A stretch of DNA of 64,000 nt. It comes from Flavobacterium palustre (lineage in GTDB: Bacteria > Bacteroidota > Bacteroidia > Flavobacteriales > Flavobacteriaceae). Within the stretch, counting starts at the first letter, position 1. Each line of letters opens with the position of its first letter. Positions 44,191-53,569 of this stretch are shown one piece after another. Both the position numbers and the translations under genes were made by a program. The notes under the pieces were generated by a model that saw only the letters and a list, made by a program, of their open reading frames with translations, was not told where the DNA came from and did not search any database. The stretch is from contig NZ_BMGA01000002.1 in NCBI RefSeq assembly GCF_014639535.1, positions 310,001 to 374,000 of the forward strand, written 5' to 3'.

Positions 44191-45162
44191 ATGAGTAAAG
44201 GACCAATCAGTCAGTTTATTGAAAAGCATTATTTACATTTCAATTCTGCTTCTTTAGTTGATGCCGCAAAAGCTTACGAACAACAATTAGCCAATGGCGC
44301 TAAAATGATGGTAAGTATGGCCGGAGCAATGAGTACCGCAGAAATTGGAAAAATCTTCGCCGAAATTATACGCCAGGACAAAGTTCAGATTATTTCTTGC
44401 ACAGGAGCAAATCTTGAAGAAGACATCATGAACCTAGTGGCTCATTCTCACTACGAAAGAGTTCCTAACTACCGTGATTTAACACCTGAAGACGAATGGG
44501 CTTTATTAGAAAGAGGACTAAACCGTGTAACTGATACTTGTATTCCTGAACACGAAGCTTTCCGTAGATTACAAAAACATATCTACAAAATCTGGAAGGA
44601 TGCAGATGATAAAGGCGAGCGTTATTTTCCACATGAATTCATGTATAAAATGTTACTTTCTGGTGTTCTTGAAGAATATTACGAAATTGACTTAAAAGAT
44701 AGCTGGATGTATGCTGCAGCTGAGAAAAATTTACCTATTATTGTTCCTGGATGGGAAGACAGTACTATGGGGAATATTTTTGCTTCTTACGTTATTAAAG
44801 GAGAATTGAAAGCATCTACTATGAAATCAGGTATTGAATACATGACTTTCTTAGCGGATTGGTATCCAAAAAATAGTGAAAATGGTATTGGATTTTTCCA
44901 AATTGGTGGTGGTATCGCAGGAGACTTCCCTATTTGTGTAGTTCCAATGTTGTACCAGGATATGGAAATGCACAACATTCCGTTCTGGAGTTATTTCTGC
45001 CAAATATCTGATTCTACAACCAGTTATGGTTCGTATTCAGGAGCAGTTCCAAACGAGAAAATTACCTGGGGTAAGTTAGATATTACCACTCCTAAGTTTA
45101 TTATTGAATCAGATGCTACCATTGTAGCACCATTAATTTTTGCTTATTTATTAGATTTATAA
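44191..45162 (+). CDS. Deoxyhypusine synthase homologue (polyamine aminobutyltransferase-like)
   Basis: The 323-residue protein has the deoxyhypusine synthase fold: MMVSMAGAMSTAEIGKIFAEIIRQ, ISCTGANLEEDI for NAD, and EKITWGKLD with Lys295 equivalent to the catalytic lysine of human DHS, then ESDATIVAPLIFAYLL. Bacteria have no eIF5A, and bacterial homologues are known or proposed to transfer an aminobutyl group between polyamines, for example to form homospermidine. It follows arginine decarboxylase with no agmatinase gene between them, so the amine acceptor or donor could be agmatine-derived. Confidence 0.88.
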   Translation: MSKGPISQFIEKHYLHFNSASLVDAAKAYEQQLANGAKMMVSMAGAMSTAEIGKIFAEIIRQDKVQIISCTGANLEEDIMNLVAHSHYERVPNYRDLTPEDEWALLERGLNRVTDTCIPEHEAFRRLQKHIYKIWKDADDKGERYFPHEFMYKMLLSGVLEEYYEIDLKDSWMYAAAEKNLPIIVPGWEDSTMGNIFASYVIKGELKASTMKSGIEYMTFLADWYPKNSENGIGFFQIGGGIAGDFPICVVPMLYQDMEMHNIPFWSYFCQISDSTTSYGSYSGAVPNEKITWGKLDITTPKFIIESDATIVAPLIFAYLLDL

Positions 45163-45172
45163 TACCATTTTT

Positions 45173-45574
45173 ATGAGAAGAATTATTGTTGAGTACGCTA
45201 AACTGACAAACGAAATTTTGAACTTATTAGTTGAGAAATTTCCTGATGGATATGACGACGAAGATATTATTCGTTTCAAAAATGCTAAAAACGAATTGAT
45301 AGAAGCTGTTGAAGTTCGCACTGAAGATACTATCTATTTAGTAAAAGTAAGTACTAAACTTGCAGACAGAATCGAAAATTTTGACGAAGATGATGATATC
45401 GACGATGATATCGAACCAATTGCGCCAATGAAAGGTTTGGATTTGGATGACGACATGAGTGATGACGATGACGAAGATGACAATGTTGATAAACCTGAAT
45501 TAGACGACGATGATGAAGATGGTGACGACAAAGACATTGCCGATGATGACGATGACGAAGACGATGAAGATTAA
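45173..45574 (+). CDS. Protein with highly acidic Asp/Glu-rich tail
   Basis: The 133-residue protein has a folded first part (about residues 1-70, MRRIIVEYAKLTNEILNLLVEKFPDGYDDEDI...) and then a tail of about 60 residues made almost wholly of Asp and Glu. There is no signal peptide. Flavobacterial homologues are sometimes labelled DNA primase without basis. It starts ten bases after the polyamine gene and is probably co-transcribed with it, and a terminator follows. The tail could bind cations, polyamines or basic proteins; this is inference. Confidence 0.78.
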   Translation: MRRIIVEYAKLTNEILNLLVEKFPDGYDDEDIIRFKNAKNELIEAVEVRTEDTIYLVKVSTKLADRIENFDEDDDIDDDIEPIAPMKGLDLDDDMSDDDDEDDNVDKPELDDDDEDGDDKDIADDDDDEDDED

Positions 45575-45587
45575 TTCTTAAAAACAT

Positions 45588-45621
45588 AAAAAAGGAACTC
45601 AGAAAAAGAGTTCCTTTTTTT
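45588..45621 (+). terminator. Terminator after the acidic protein gene
   Basis: AAAAAAGGAACTC (45588-45600) pairs with GAGTTCCTTTTTT (45608-45620) around seven bases. Confidence 0.92.
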
Positions 45622-45643
45622 AATTTAAACCAATACCTCAAAA

Positions 45644-47758
45644 ATGATTCCTTCTCAAATATTGCACAATACACTTAAAGAAAATTTTGGTTTTGAAAAA
45701 TTCAGAAGTAATCAGGAAGAAATTATTAATACCATATTAAAAGGCAATGATACTTTAGCCATTATGCCTACAGGTGGCGGAAAATCTATTTGTTTTCAAT
45801 TACCTGCCCTGTTGCTGCCGGGAATTACTATAGTGATTTCTCCGTTAATCGCCTTAATGAAAGATCAGGTAGATAGTTTAAAAGCTAACGGAATTACAGC
45901 CTGTTTTATCAATAGTACTCAAACAGAAATCGAACAGCAACAACATATTGAAAACTTAAAAAACAATAAAACAAAACTGGTTTACATAGCTCCGGAAAGT
46001 TTATCTTACTTAGACAATGCTTTTAGCATACTCAATATAAGTTTAATTGCTATTGATGAAGCCCATTGTATTTCGTCATGGGGGCATGACTTTAGACCTG
46101 CTTACACCAATTTAGGTTATCTCAAAAACCGCTTCCCTTCTACTCCAGTTTTAGCTTTAACTGCCACTGCCGATAAAGCTACACGTCAGGATATTAGCAA
46201 TCAGTTAAACTTAAGAAATCCGTCTGTTTTCATTTCTTCTTTTGATCGAAAAAACCTGAGTTTAGAAGTTCGTCCCGCTTTAGACAGAGTGAAACAAATC
46301 ATTGATTTTATCGAATCAAAACCTAACGATTCCGGTATTATTTATTGCCTGAGCCGAAAAACCACCGAAGAACTTGCTGAAAAACTTCACAAAGCCGGAA
46401 TCGCGGCTAAAGCTTATCATGCTGGTTTAGATGCCGAACTTCGTTCTAAAACTCAGGATGAATTTATAAATGACGAATGCCAAGTGGTTTGTGCGACAAT
46501 TGCATTCGGAATGGGAATTGATAAATCCAATGTTCGCTGGGTAATTCATTACAATTTACCCAAAAACATCGAAGGCTATTATCAGGAAATTGGTCGTGCC
46601 GGCCGTGACGGATTGACTTCTGAAACAATTTTGTTCGAAAGTTATGGCGATTTGATTCAGTTGCAAAAATTTGCTTCTCAGGGACAAAATGCCGAAATAC
46701 AATTGTCGAAACTCGAACGAATGAAACAATATGCCGATGCGCTAAGTTGCCGCAGAAAAATATTGCTTTCTTACTTTGGCGAAATTGTAACCGAGAATTG
46801 TGGCAATTGCGATATTTGCAAAAATCCTCCCGCCTTTTTTGACGGCACCATAATTGCACAAAAAGCACTTTCGGCAATTATCCGCCTGAAAGAATCTGAA
46901 CCGTTGCCTGTAATTGTTGATTTTTTACGTGGTTCTAAAAATGCTTATATCTATGAAAAAGAATATCAAAATTTAAAAACCTATGGTGTAGGTATCGAAA
47001 CTTCCTGGCAAGACTGGAATCAATACCTTATTCAATTAATCAATTTGGGGTATTGCGAAATTGCTTTTCACCAACAAAACAAAATCAAACTTACGCCTCT
47101 GGCGAAAAAAGTTTTATTTGAAGGCGAAAAAGTCCAACTTAATACTATTCAAAAAGCGAATACCGATAAAACAGTCAGTAAAGAAATTAAAGAAAAAGTA
47201 GTTAGTAATTCACTTTTTGAAAGTTTACGAAAATTGCGTTATGAAATTGCAAAACAGGAGGAAGTTCCAGCTTATGTCATTTTTAGTGATGCCGCTTTAC
47301 GCCAAATGGAAATCAATCGACCTATGAGCGAAGAAGAGCTGATTGCAATTGATGGTGTTGGAAAAGTCAAATTAGAAAAATACGGCGATGCTTTTATCAA
47401 AGCTATTATTGCTTTTCAAAAAGACAAAAAAGTCAAGACAAAAAAAGAATCCAGCACTTATAAAGAAACTTTAGCTTTGTATCAGGAAGGCTTAACCGCT
47501 GATGAAATTGCTGAAAAAAGAAAATTAGGACTTAGTACGATACTATCTCATTTTGCCAAATTATATTTAGACGGAGCTTCAATTGATTTATATCAATTTG
47601 TTTCAAATAAAGAAGTTACACAAATTAAAGAAGCCAAAATTAAATTAAAGAAACCAACAGCTTTGAAACCGTATTTTGATTATTTTGGAGAAAAAATGGC
47701 TTACGAAAAAATCAGACTGGCTTTAGCGATTATCGAAAAAGAAGAAAATAATAATTAA
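45644..47758 (+). CDS. recQ: ATP-dependent DNA helicase RecQ
   Basis: The 704-residue protein has the helicase motif I MPTGGGKSICFQLP, the DEAH box in AIDEAHCISSWGHDFR, and the motif VI region YYQEIGRAGRDG. The zinc-binding Cys set is seen in CRRKILLSYFGE and NCGNCDIC, then a winged helix and an HRDC domain (about residues 525-600). A further C-terminal helical HTH-like part (SSTYKETLALYQEGLTADEI) is typical of Bacteroidota RecQ. It acts in recombination and replication-fork repair. Confidence 0.96.
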   Translation: MIPSQILHNTLKENFGFEKFRSNQEEIINTILKGNDTLAIMPTGGGKSICFQLPALLLPGITIVISPLIALMKDQVDSLKANGITACFINSTQTEIEQQQHIENLKNNKTKLVYIAPESLSYLDNAFSILNISLIAIDEAHCISSWGHDFRPAYTNLGYLKNRFPSTPVLALTATADKATRQDISNQLNLRNPSVFISSFDRKNLSLEVRPALDRVKQIIDFIESKPNDSGIIYCLSRKTTEELAEKLHKAGIAAKAYHAGLDAELRSKTQDEFINDECQVVCATIAFGMGIDKSNVRWVIHYNLPKNIEGYYQEIGRAGRDGLTSETILFESYGDLIQLQKFASQGQNAEIQLSKLERMKQYADALSCRRKILLSYFGEIVTENCGNCDICKNPPAFFDGTIIAQKALSAIIRLKESEPLPVIVDFLRGSKNAYIYEKEYQNLKTYGVGIETSWQDWNQYLIQLINLGYCEIAFHQQNKIKLTPLAKKVLFEGEKVQLNTIQKANTDKTVSKEIKEKVVSNSLFESLRKLRYEIAKQEEVPAYVIFSDAALRQMEINRPMSEEELIAIDGVGKVKLEKYGDAFIKAIIAFQKDKKVKTKKESSTYKETLALYQEGLTADEIAEKRKLGLSTILSHFAKLYLDGASIDLYQFVSNKEVTQIKEAKIKLKKPTALKPYFDYFGEKMAYEKIRLALAIIEKEENNN

Positions 47759-47772
47759 TATTGTTTGTCAAA

Positions 47773-47826
47773 TCGAGCGTAGTCGAGATTCTTTATTAAC
47801 ATAAAACAGGTTTCGACTGCGCTCAA
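47773..47826. repeat. Imperfect inverted repeat before the glycosylase gene
   Basis: TCGAGCGTAGTCGAGA (47773-47788) is nearly complementary to TTTCGACTGCGCTCAA (47811-47826). This pair resembles dispersed intergenic repeats of Flavobacteria. Confidence 0.55.
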
Positions 47827-47860
47827 CCAGACTATCAAAAATGTTCTAACTTTAAAATCT

Positions 47861-48336
47861 ATGATTTATTCTTTTCCTCCTTTTGTCAACGCCAAAACCG
47901 AAATCCTAATTCTGGGTACCATGCCTGGAATTGCTTCATTGGAAAAACAGGAATATTATGCGCATCCACGCAATCATTTCTGGAAAATCATTTATACTTT
48001 ATTTGATGAATTACCGGTTGCTACTGTTTTCGAAGAAAAAATAAAAGTATTACAAGAAAATAAAATTGGAATTTGGGATGTTCTTGAAAATTGCGAACGA
48101 AAAGGAAGTTTAGACATTCATATTAAAAATCATAAACCTAATGATTTTGAAAGCTTATTGAAACAATTTCCAAATATTAAAAAATTCTATTCAACGGAAA
48201 AGAAAGCCATCGTTATTTCATTAAAAATTTCGGACAAATAAAAGGCATTACTTATTATGTAATGCCTTCTACCAGTCCTGCTAATACAATGTCTTTTGAA
48301 AACAAGCTGAAAATCTGGTCAGCTGCTTTCTGGTAA
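47861..48336 (+). pseudogene. DNA-deoxyinosine glycosylase, frameshifted
   Basis: The first 108 or so codons (MIYSFPPFVNAKTEILILGTMPG, QEYYAHPRNHFWKI, NKIGIWDVLENC) match the uracil-DNA-glycosylase-fold deoxyinosine/hypoxanthine glycosylase family. At about 48181-48190 (FPNIKK, in a run of A) the frame breaks. One missing base restores LFNGKESHRYF, then GITYYVMPSTSPANTMSF with the conserved SPAN motif, and KLKIWSAAFW ending at 48336. Without the shift the product stops at 48241 and lacks the active-site C-terminal motif. It is a recent frameshift or an assembly error in a homopolymer. Confidence 0.85.
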
Positions 48337-48337
48337 T

Positions 48338-48853
48338 TTATAAATATCTTTCCTGAAAAACCTTTTGATGGTGTTTTTGGTGTCCAATGATAATAAAACC
48401 AATGGCTCGTACTGAAATTTCATTATTTGAAGCTATACCAATTCTTTTTAATTGTTCTTCTGAAAAACTCTTAAAAAGCGCCAAAGTACTTTGACGAACA
48501 ATTGACAATTCAGTCAACAAGCTTTGTAAATGTCTGTCATTAGCATTGGTATTCGCTACATAATCATTTTCATCAAATCCCGGTAATGGCGTTTTATCAT
48601 TTCTTGAAATTCGCAAAGCGCGATAAGCAAAAACACGTTCCGTATCAATGATATGCTGAATAATTTCTTTGATTGTCCATTTGCCTTCGGCATAGCGATA
48701 ATCAAATTTATCCATTGGAATATCCTGAACAAAACGAATAAAATCATGAAGACTTATTTCTAAGTCTTCATATAAATCTCCGTCTTCTGCTGCTTTTATA
48801 TAAGTAGCATTAAATAAGGAATATTCGTTATCCGGGATTTCAGTTGCTTTCAT
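48338..48853 (-). CDS. DinB-family four-helix protein
   Basis: The 171-residue protein is helical, with likely metal-binding histidines in EIIQHIIDTERVFAYRALRISR and the closing IGHQKHHQKVFQERYL, the DinB/YfiT pattern. The family includes thiol-dependent S-transferases and DNA-damage-induced proteins; the substrate is unknown. It follows ppc by eight bases and so may share its transcript. Confidence 0.88.
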   Translation of the reverse strand: MKATEIPDNEYSLFNATYIKAAEDGDLYEDLEISLHDFIRFVQDIPMDKFDYRYAEGKWTIKEIIQHIIDTERVFAYRALRISRNDKTPLPGFDENDYVANTNANDRHLQSLLTELSIVRQSTLALFKSFSEEQLKRIGIASNNEISVRAIGFIIIGHQKHHQKVFQERYL

Positions 48854-48861
48854 AAAAACAA

Positions 48862-51444
48862 TTAAGCTGAATTTCTACTTGCATTAGTGTTACCAAACAA
48901 AGAACGCATTACGATTTTCTCATATACTTTGATTAGCTTTTCATCCGGATTAGCTTCTTTGTTCAATTCGTTAATTCGTAACAAAGCATATTGTTGAATA
49001 GTCAATAATGGCAACACAATACGCTCTCTAACCTGAATGGAAGCCATTCCGTCAGGATAGTTTTCCATCAATTCTTTATGACCTGCGATTTTCAATAATA
49101 AGCGTTTTGTTTCTAAAAACTCATCGTAGATATTTTGCCAGAATTCTCCAAATTCAGGATCGTTTTTCATATAAGCTGTTAATGGGAAAAACGACTTAGC
49201 CAATGACATCATACTGTTTTCTAATAATGTTTTGAAAAACAACGAACTATCATACAGTCCCTGAACTTTTTCCCACTGATTGGTATCCTCAAAATGTTTC
49301 AAAGCAGCTCCAACTCCGTAAAAACCAGGAACGTTTTGTTTTAATTGGCTCCATGATCCAACAAATGGAATTGCTCTTAAATCTTTAAAATCTAATTTTT
49401 CAGATTTACTTCTTTTAGAAGGACGACTTCCAATATTCGTTTTTGCATAATATTTCAACGTACTCATTTTTTCTAAGTACGGAATAAATTTATCATGATT
49501 TTTAAAGCTCAAATATTTTTCATATCCTAATTCTGACAATTGTGTCATCACTTCTTTATCCTCATCAGATAATTTATTTAAGTCTTTATTAAACACCTGG
49601 TTAGTAACACCCGCACTTAATAAGTTTTCTAAATTATAACGACAGGAATCTAAAGTTCCAAAATTAGAACTGATAGTTTGTCCCTGAACTGTAACCTGAA
49701 TTTCTTTGTTTTCAATATTTGGACCTAAAGAAGCATAGAATTTATGTGTTTTTCCTCCTCCACGAGCCGGTGGTCCACCACGTCCATCAAAGAAAATAAC
49801 TTTAATTCCATATTTTCTGGACATGGCCGTAAGCTGTTCTTTAGCCTGATAAATACTCCAGTTGGCCATTAAATAACCACCATCTTTTGTACCATCAGAG
49901 AATCCAAGCATGATAGTTTGTTTCATTCCTCTGCTTGCAACATGCGCAGCATAAACCGGATTGGTATATAATTGCTCCATCACATTATGTGCATTTTGCA
50001 AATCATCAACTGATTCAAATAAAGGCACAATATCCACTGAAGGGAATTCCCAGTTGTTTAATCTGAACAAAGCAAATGCTTCTAAAACATTTACTGCATT
50101 TTCATTATTACTGATGATATAACGGTTAGCTCCTAACTCGCCATTACAATCCTGAATTTGTCGGATGGCACGAATAGACTCCAGAGTCGATTTGGTCATT
50201 TCATTTTTAAAGTCCTCCGGATTCAAATCGCCTTTTGCATTGGCAAGAACATCAATTTTTTCTGTCTCCGATAATTCGTAGTAATTTTTAGGAAAAACGT
50301 CTTTACCTTCGGCTAAATAAAAATCAAATACATCTTTAAATACAGCATCGTGAATCTTACTGTTTTGACGAATATCTAAAGTTGCAAAATGGAATCCAAA
50401 CAGGTTTATTTTGATAAGCAACGCCTCTAATTCATCCAAATACAGTGATTGATGTTGCTCAACAATAATTGTTTTAATCTTAATTAACTGCGCTTTAAAT
50501 TCCTCTAAGGTAATATAGATTTCACCTCTGGAATAAAAAACTGAACGGTACAGTTTATTTTCAAGTTCAGCAACTAAAACATCAACACCTGGGAACGTTA
50601 ACTTTCTTTTTAAGTCTCTCATTTCAAAATAATAACATTTTAAAATAGAAGTTCTTAAACGATCAGCCACTTTCAGGGTAATATCTGTAGTTACGAACGG
50701 GTTACCATCTCGGTCACCTCCCGGCCAGAATCCAAGTTGGATAATAGGATTTTTAATTCCTTCTGGAGAAATATTAGTTTCCAAATAATGCATCATATCA
50801 CCGGCGGTGTTATAAAATACATTTTCTAAGTACCAAATCAAACTTACTGCTTCGTCAAAAGGATTTGGTTTTTCATTTTTGATAAACGGAGTTTTTCCTA
50901 ACTGAGCTAAAAGCTGTTTGATTTGAAGCAGGTTGTTATCACGAATTGCCTGAGTCAAATCGTTTATAATTCCTAATACAGCACCAGGATAAAACTGTGT
51001 AGGATGCGCTGTTAAAACAGGTCTTACATTAAAATTTTCCAGAAATTCAACTAATTCTTCATTTTTCCCTCTGGCATCGGCTTTTTCTTTAATATCTCTT
51101 AAAGAACCACGTCCCTCCATATTATTTACAATAGGAAATGCAGCGTCTTCTATAGCATCAAACAATACAATTTGACGTTCAATGTACTGGATAAAACGAA
51201 ACATTAAATCGATTTTATCAGCTTCTACGTCAGTATGTAAATATTTTTTAGAGAAAAACTCAAATATTTCCTTTGGTGTTTCCATTTTTCTAAAACCTGT
51301 TTCACAAACTTCTGTGAACAAAGGCAGTAAAGCACCTGTATTGTCTATAGAATCAAAAGGTAAAGTAATGAAAACGCTGTTGTAAATATTATATTTAGAA
51401 AGAACATTTTGTTTAAAACGTTCAATTTTAGGGAGCGTGTACAT
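48862..51444 (-). CDS. ppc: Phosphoenolpyruvate carboxylase, Bacteroidota-type
   Basis: The 860-residue protein has the catalytic His region VLTAHPTQFYPG near residue 140, GFWPGGDRDGNPFVT, LGFSDGTKDGGYLMANW and the glycine loop DGRGGPPARGGGK. The loop differs from the usual FHGRGG by Asp in place of His, and the following QGQTISSNFGT replaces the usual QGEMI block. It ends ASRNSA. It should carboxylate PEP to oxaloacetate to refill the TCA cycle. The divergence looks like a clade feature and not decay, since the rest is intact. Confidence 0.93.
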   Translation of the reverse strand: MYTLPKIERFKQNVLSKYNIYNSVFITLPFDSIDNTGALLPLFTEVCETGFRKMETPKEIFEFFSKKYLHTDVEADKIDLMFRFIQYIERQIVLFDAIEDAAFPIVNNMEGRGSLRDIKEKADARGKNEELVEFLENFNVRPVLTAHPTQFYPGAVLGIINDLTQAIRDNNLLQIKQLLAQLGKTPFIKNEKPNPFDEAVSLIWYLENVFYNTAGDMMHYLETNISPEGIKNPIIQLGFWPGGDRDGNPFVTTDITLKVADRLRTSILKCYYFEMRDLKRKLTFPGVDVLVAELENKLYRSVFYSRGEIYITLEEFKAQLIKIKTIIVEQHQSLYLDELEALLIKINLFGFHFATLDIRQNSKIHDAVFKDVFDFYLAEGKDVFPKNYYELSETEKIDVLANAKGDLNPEDFKNEMTKSTLESIRAIRQIQDCNGELGANRYIISNNENAVNVLEAFALFRLNNWEFPSVDIVPLFESVDDLQNAHNVMEQLYTNPVYAAHVASRGMKQTIMLGFSDGTKDGGYLMANWSIYQAKEQLTAMSRKYGIKVIFFDGRGGPPARGGGKTHKFYASLGPNIENKEIQVTVQGQTISSNFGTLDSCRYNLENLLSAGVTNQVFNKDLNKLSDEDKEVMTQLSELGYEKYLSFKNHDKFIPYLEKMSTLKYYAKTNIGSRPSKRSKSEKLDFKDLRAIPFVGSWSQLKQNVPGFYGVGAALKHFEDTNQWEKVQGLYDSSLFFKTLLENSMMSLAKSFFPLTAYMKNDPEFGEFWQNIYDEFLETKRLLLKIAGHKELMENYPDGMASIQVRERIVLPLLTIQQYALLRINELNKEANPDEKLIKVYEKIVMRSLFGNTNASRNSA

Positions 51445-51487
51445 AAATTATTGTTGAATTATTTAGTTAATTTTATCGTTGTTTTTG

Positions 51488-51527
51488 AAAAAAAATAACC
51501 CCAAGAATCAACTTGAGGTATTATTTT
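51488..51527 (-). terminator. Terminator of the Lrp/AsnC gene
   Basis: On the minus strand AATACCTCAAG pairs with CTTGGGGTTATT (one wobble and one bulge), followed by eight T. It separates the regulator from ppc. Confidence 0.75.
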
Positions 51528-51550
51528 AAAATAACATTCAAGTTCTTAGA

Positions 51551-52030
51551 TTACATATTTTTGAAGATAGTGTGCATCAAACGCTTCTTGTCGTTGATAC
51601 TTTCTTCAAGAGAAATCATAGTCTCAGTTCTGTAAACACCATCAATATCGTCAATCATAAAGATCACATCCTTAGCATGTTTAGTGTCTTTAGCTCTGAT
51701 TTTACAGAAAATATTAAATTTTCCTGTAGTCACAGAAGCAACAGTTACGAATGGAATTTCATTAATGCGTTGTAAAACAAACTTAGTTTGAGAAGTGTTA
51801 TTTAAAAACACACCTACGTAAGCAATAAATGAATAACCCAACTTGTCATAATCAAGAACCAATGAGGATCCCATTATAATACCTGCGTCTTCCATCTTTT
51901 TAACTCTAACGTGGACTGTTCCTGCAGAAATCAATAATTTTTTAGCGATATCTGTAAACGGAACTCTCGTATTGTCTATCAACATGTCTAATATCTGATG
52001 ATCTACTTCATCTAAACGGAACTTACTCAT
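51551..52030 (-). CDS. Lrp/AsnC-family transcriptional regulator
   Basis: The 159-residue protein has an N-terminal HTH (LDEVDHQILDMLIDNTRVPFTDIAKKLLISAGTVHVRVKKMEDAG) and a C-terminal RAM/ACT-like ligand domain. Such regulators form octamers and respond to amino acids. It lies upstream of ppc but is separated by a terminator; its targets are unknown, and the leu-ilv operon is only one of many candidates. Confidence 0.93.
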   Translation of the reverse strand: MSKFRLDEVDHQILDMLIDNTRVPFTDIAKKLLISAGTVHVRVKKMEDAGIIMGSSLVLDYDKLGYSFIAYVGVFLNNTSQTKFVLQRINEIPFVTVASVTTGKFNIFCKIRAKDTKHAKDVIFMIDDIDGVYRTETMISLEESINDKKRLMHTIFKNM

Positions 52031-52106
52031 ATTTCTTTAATTATATTATTAATTATCATTTTAAAGCATAAAAATATACATTAAATTGATAAACTCGCAC
52101 AAAAAA

Positions 52107-53261
52107 TTACTTTTTTATCAATCCATTAACAAAATTAAGTTTTTTATCCAAACAAAAATTTGCTTTTTGATCTAATTTAGGAACATTTTCACCACCATCT
52201 TCATAAAGAGCCTCCTGAGCATCATACACTTCATGACCAAAAAATCCATCTAAATCATCAATCTTAGCTACATAAGTGTTAAATTGAATTTTCCCATCAA
52301 TCAACTCTTCCTTATACTGTGCAGCAAAATTCGTTATTTTTTCAATACCGTCATAATTTATTTTAACCTTTTTGTATATAAAATCATAAAAAACGACTTT
52401 ATTTTGAGGAATATTCAAATAATCCTCTGTTCTATTAATTTCTATAACGTTTTCGTTAAGCATTGTGAAACTTGAAACTAAAGCCATAAAAATATATTTT
52501 CGGGTAATTTCTCTCTGATAATCGCCCGGAAAATGACCTGCTTCAAATAGAATTGTTGGCACTCCTAAATACTGAAAAGTATCTCCTATGCAATTGATAT
52601 TAAACGAATCATCGAATCTACCGATTTGCCCCGGAATAAATTGCTGTAAAACAGCATTCATTCCGGCGATTAAATTAATTGCTTTTTGTCTTGAATCATT
52701 GATTTCTCTTTCTTCATTATAAGAAGGCGCTAAAAACGATACTGTTGCTGGTTTTCCGGTATCAGACACGCCAAAAATAGTACGCTGATCATGAAGATTA
52801 TAACAAAAATCAGGTTTGAACTCCTCAAAAACAGCTCTTAAAATCCTGCTTTCCGGCTGAGTTAAATCCTGAGAATCTCTATTCAAATCAATTTCATTCG
52901 CATTAGCACGAGTATATAAAGTAGCTCCGTCAGGATTCAACATTGGCAAACAACAAAAAGTAAAACTTTCCAGAAAACGTTTCGCCAAATCAGAACCACT
53001 ATGCAACAGATTTAAAAAATCAAACAAGGCCTTTGTAGTTGTACTTTCGTTTCCGTGCATTTGAGACCAAAGATAAATTTTAGTCTTTCCGGTACCAATA
53101 ACATATTTATAAATTGGCCTTCCCTGAACTGATTCGCCAACAATGGAAAGTTGATTATCAGTATTCATTCTTTTTAATATCGGTTCAATTGACTCTAAAG
53201 TCAAATACCTGCCTTCAATCGTTTTTTCCTTACTGTCAAGAAACAACTGCTCTAAATTCAT
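52107..53261 (-). CDS. M14-family zinc carboxypeptidase-like protein
   Basis: The 384-residue protein has the M14 zinc pair His69-x2-Glu72 (QMHGNE), the third ligand His157 (YNLHDQR), the substrate arginine in EIDLNRDS and a catalytic Glu in ILFEAGHFPGDY. No signal peptide is seen, so it acts inside the cell. A TACTTTTG box (53290-53283) lies upstream and a TTTACA-N2-TGTAAA operator sits 13 bases beyond it. The divergent XRE regulator probably controls it. Confidence 0.9.
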   Translation of the reverse strand: MNLEQLFLDSKEKTIEGRYLTLESIEPILKRMNTDNQLSIVGESVQGRPIYKYVIGTGKTKIYLWSQMHGNESTTTKALFDFLNLLHSGSDLAKRFLESFTFCCLPMLNPDGATLYTRANANEIDLNRDSQDLTQPESRILRAVFEEFKPDFCYNLHDQRTIFGVSDTGKPATVSFLAPSYNEEREINDSRQKAINLIAGMNAVLQQFIPGQIGRFDDSFNINCIGDTFQYLGVPTILFEAGHFPGDYQREITRKYIFMALVSSFTMLNENVIEINRTEDYLNIPQNKVVFYDFIYKKVKINYDGIEKITNFAAQYKEELIDGKIQFNTYVAKIDDLDGFFGHEVYDAQEALYEDGGENVPKLDQKANFCLDKKLNFVNGLIKK

Positions 53262-53302
53262 AATCTAAAAATATTTGATTTACAAAAGTAAACATCTTTA
53301 TT

Positions 53303-53316
53303 TTTACATTTGTAAA
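53303..53316. promoter_or_regulatory. Operator O1, in the M14 gene promoter
   Basis: TTTACATTTGTAAA is a perfect TTTACA-N2-TGTAAA palindrome placed just upstream of the M14 gene -7 box, covering its spacer to -33 region. A half site TTGTAAAC follows at 53343-53350. Confidence 0.65.
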
Positions 53317-53500
53317 CAACAAAGATGACAGTATTTTTAATATTGTAAACAATCACTAATACTCTTTCAATTCTGATTTACTTTCGAAAGTTAACAAATG
53401 TCATCTATATTTAATTAAATATTTAACAGCTTTGTTTTTCAGTGTTTTAAATATTGTAATATAAAGTTTTATTTCACACAAATAACGCTAAAAAGTATTG

Positions 53501-53550
53501 TTTACAGCTGTAAATTTGCTGTTTTAGTTACTTTTATTTACATTTGTAAT
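53501..53550 (+). promoter_or_regulatory. Promoter of the XRE gene with operators O2 and O3
   Basis: TTTG at 53515-53518, 20 bases and TACATTTG at 53539-53546 form the promoter. O2, TTTACAGCTGTAAA (53501-53514), abuts the -33 box; O3, TTTACATTTGTAAT (53537-53550), covers the -7 box. The layout is that of autorepression. The remaining 53262-53500 region is AT-rich. Confidence 0.7.
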
Positions 53551-53569
53551 ACTTTGTTTTAAATTATAA

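Noticed and set aside
45334-45674. Antisense frames opposite the Asp-rich tail (Ser-rich and His/Arg-rich)
   Set aside because: They are the complement of GAT/GAC/GAA repeats; composition is that expected from a shadow frame, with no start context.
46464-46877. 137-codon frame opposite recQ
   Set aside because: It is a shadow of the helicase gene; Arg/His-rich without domain pattern.
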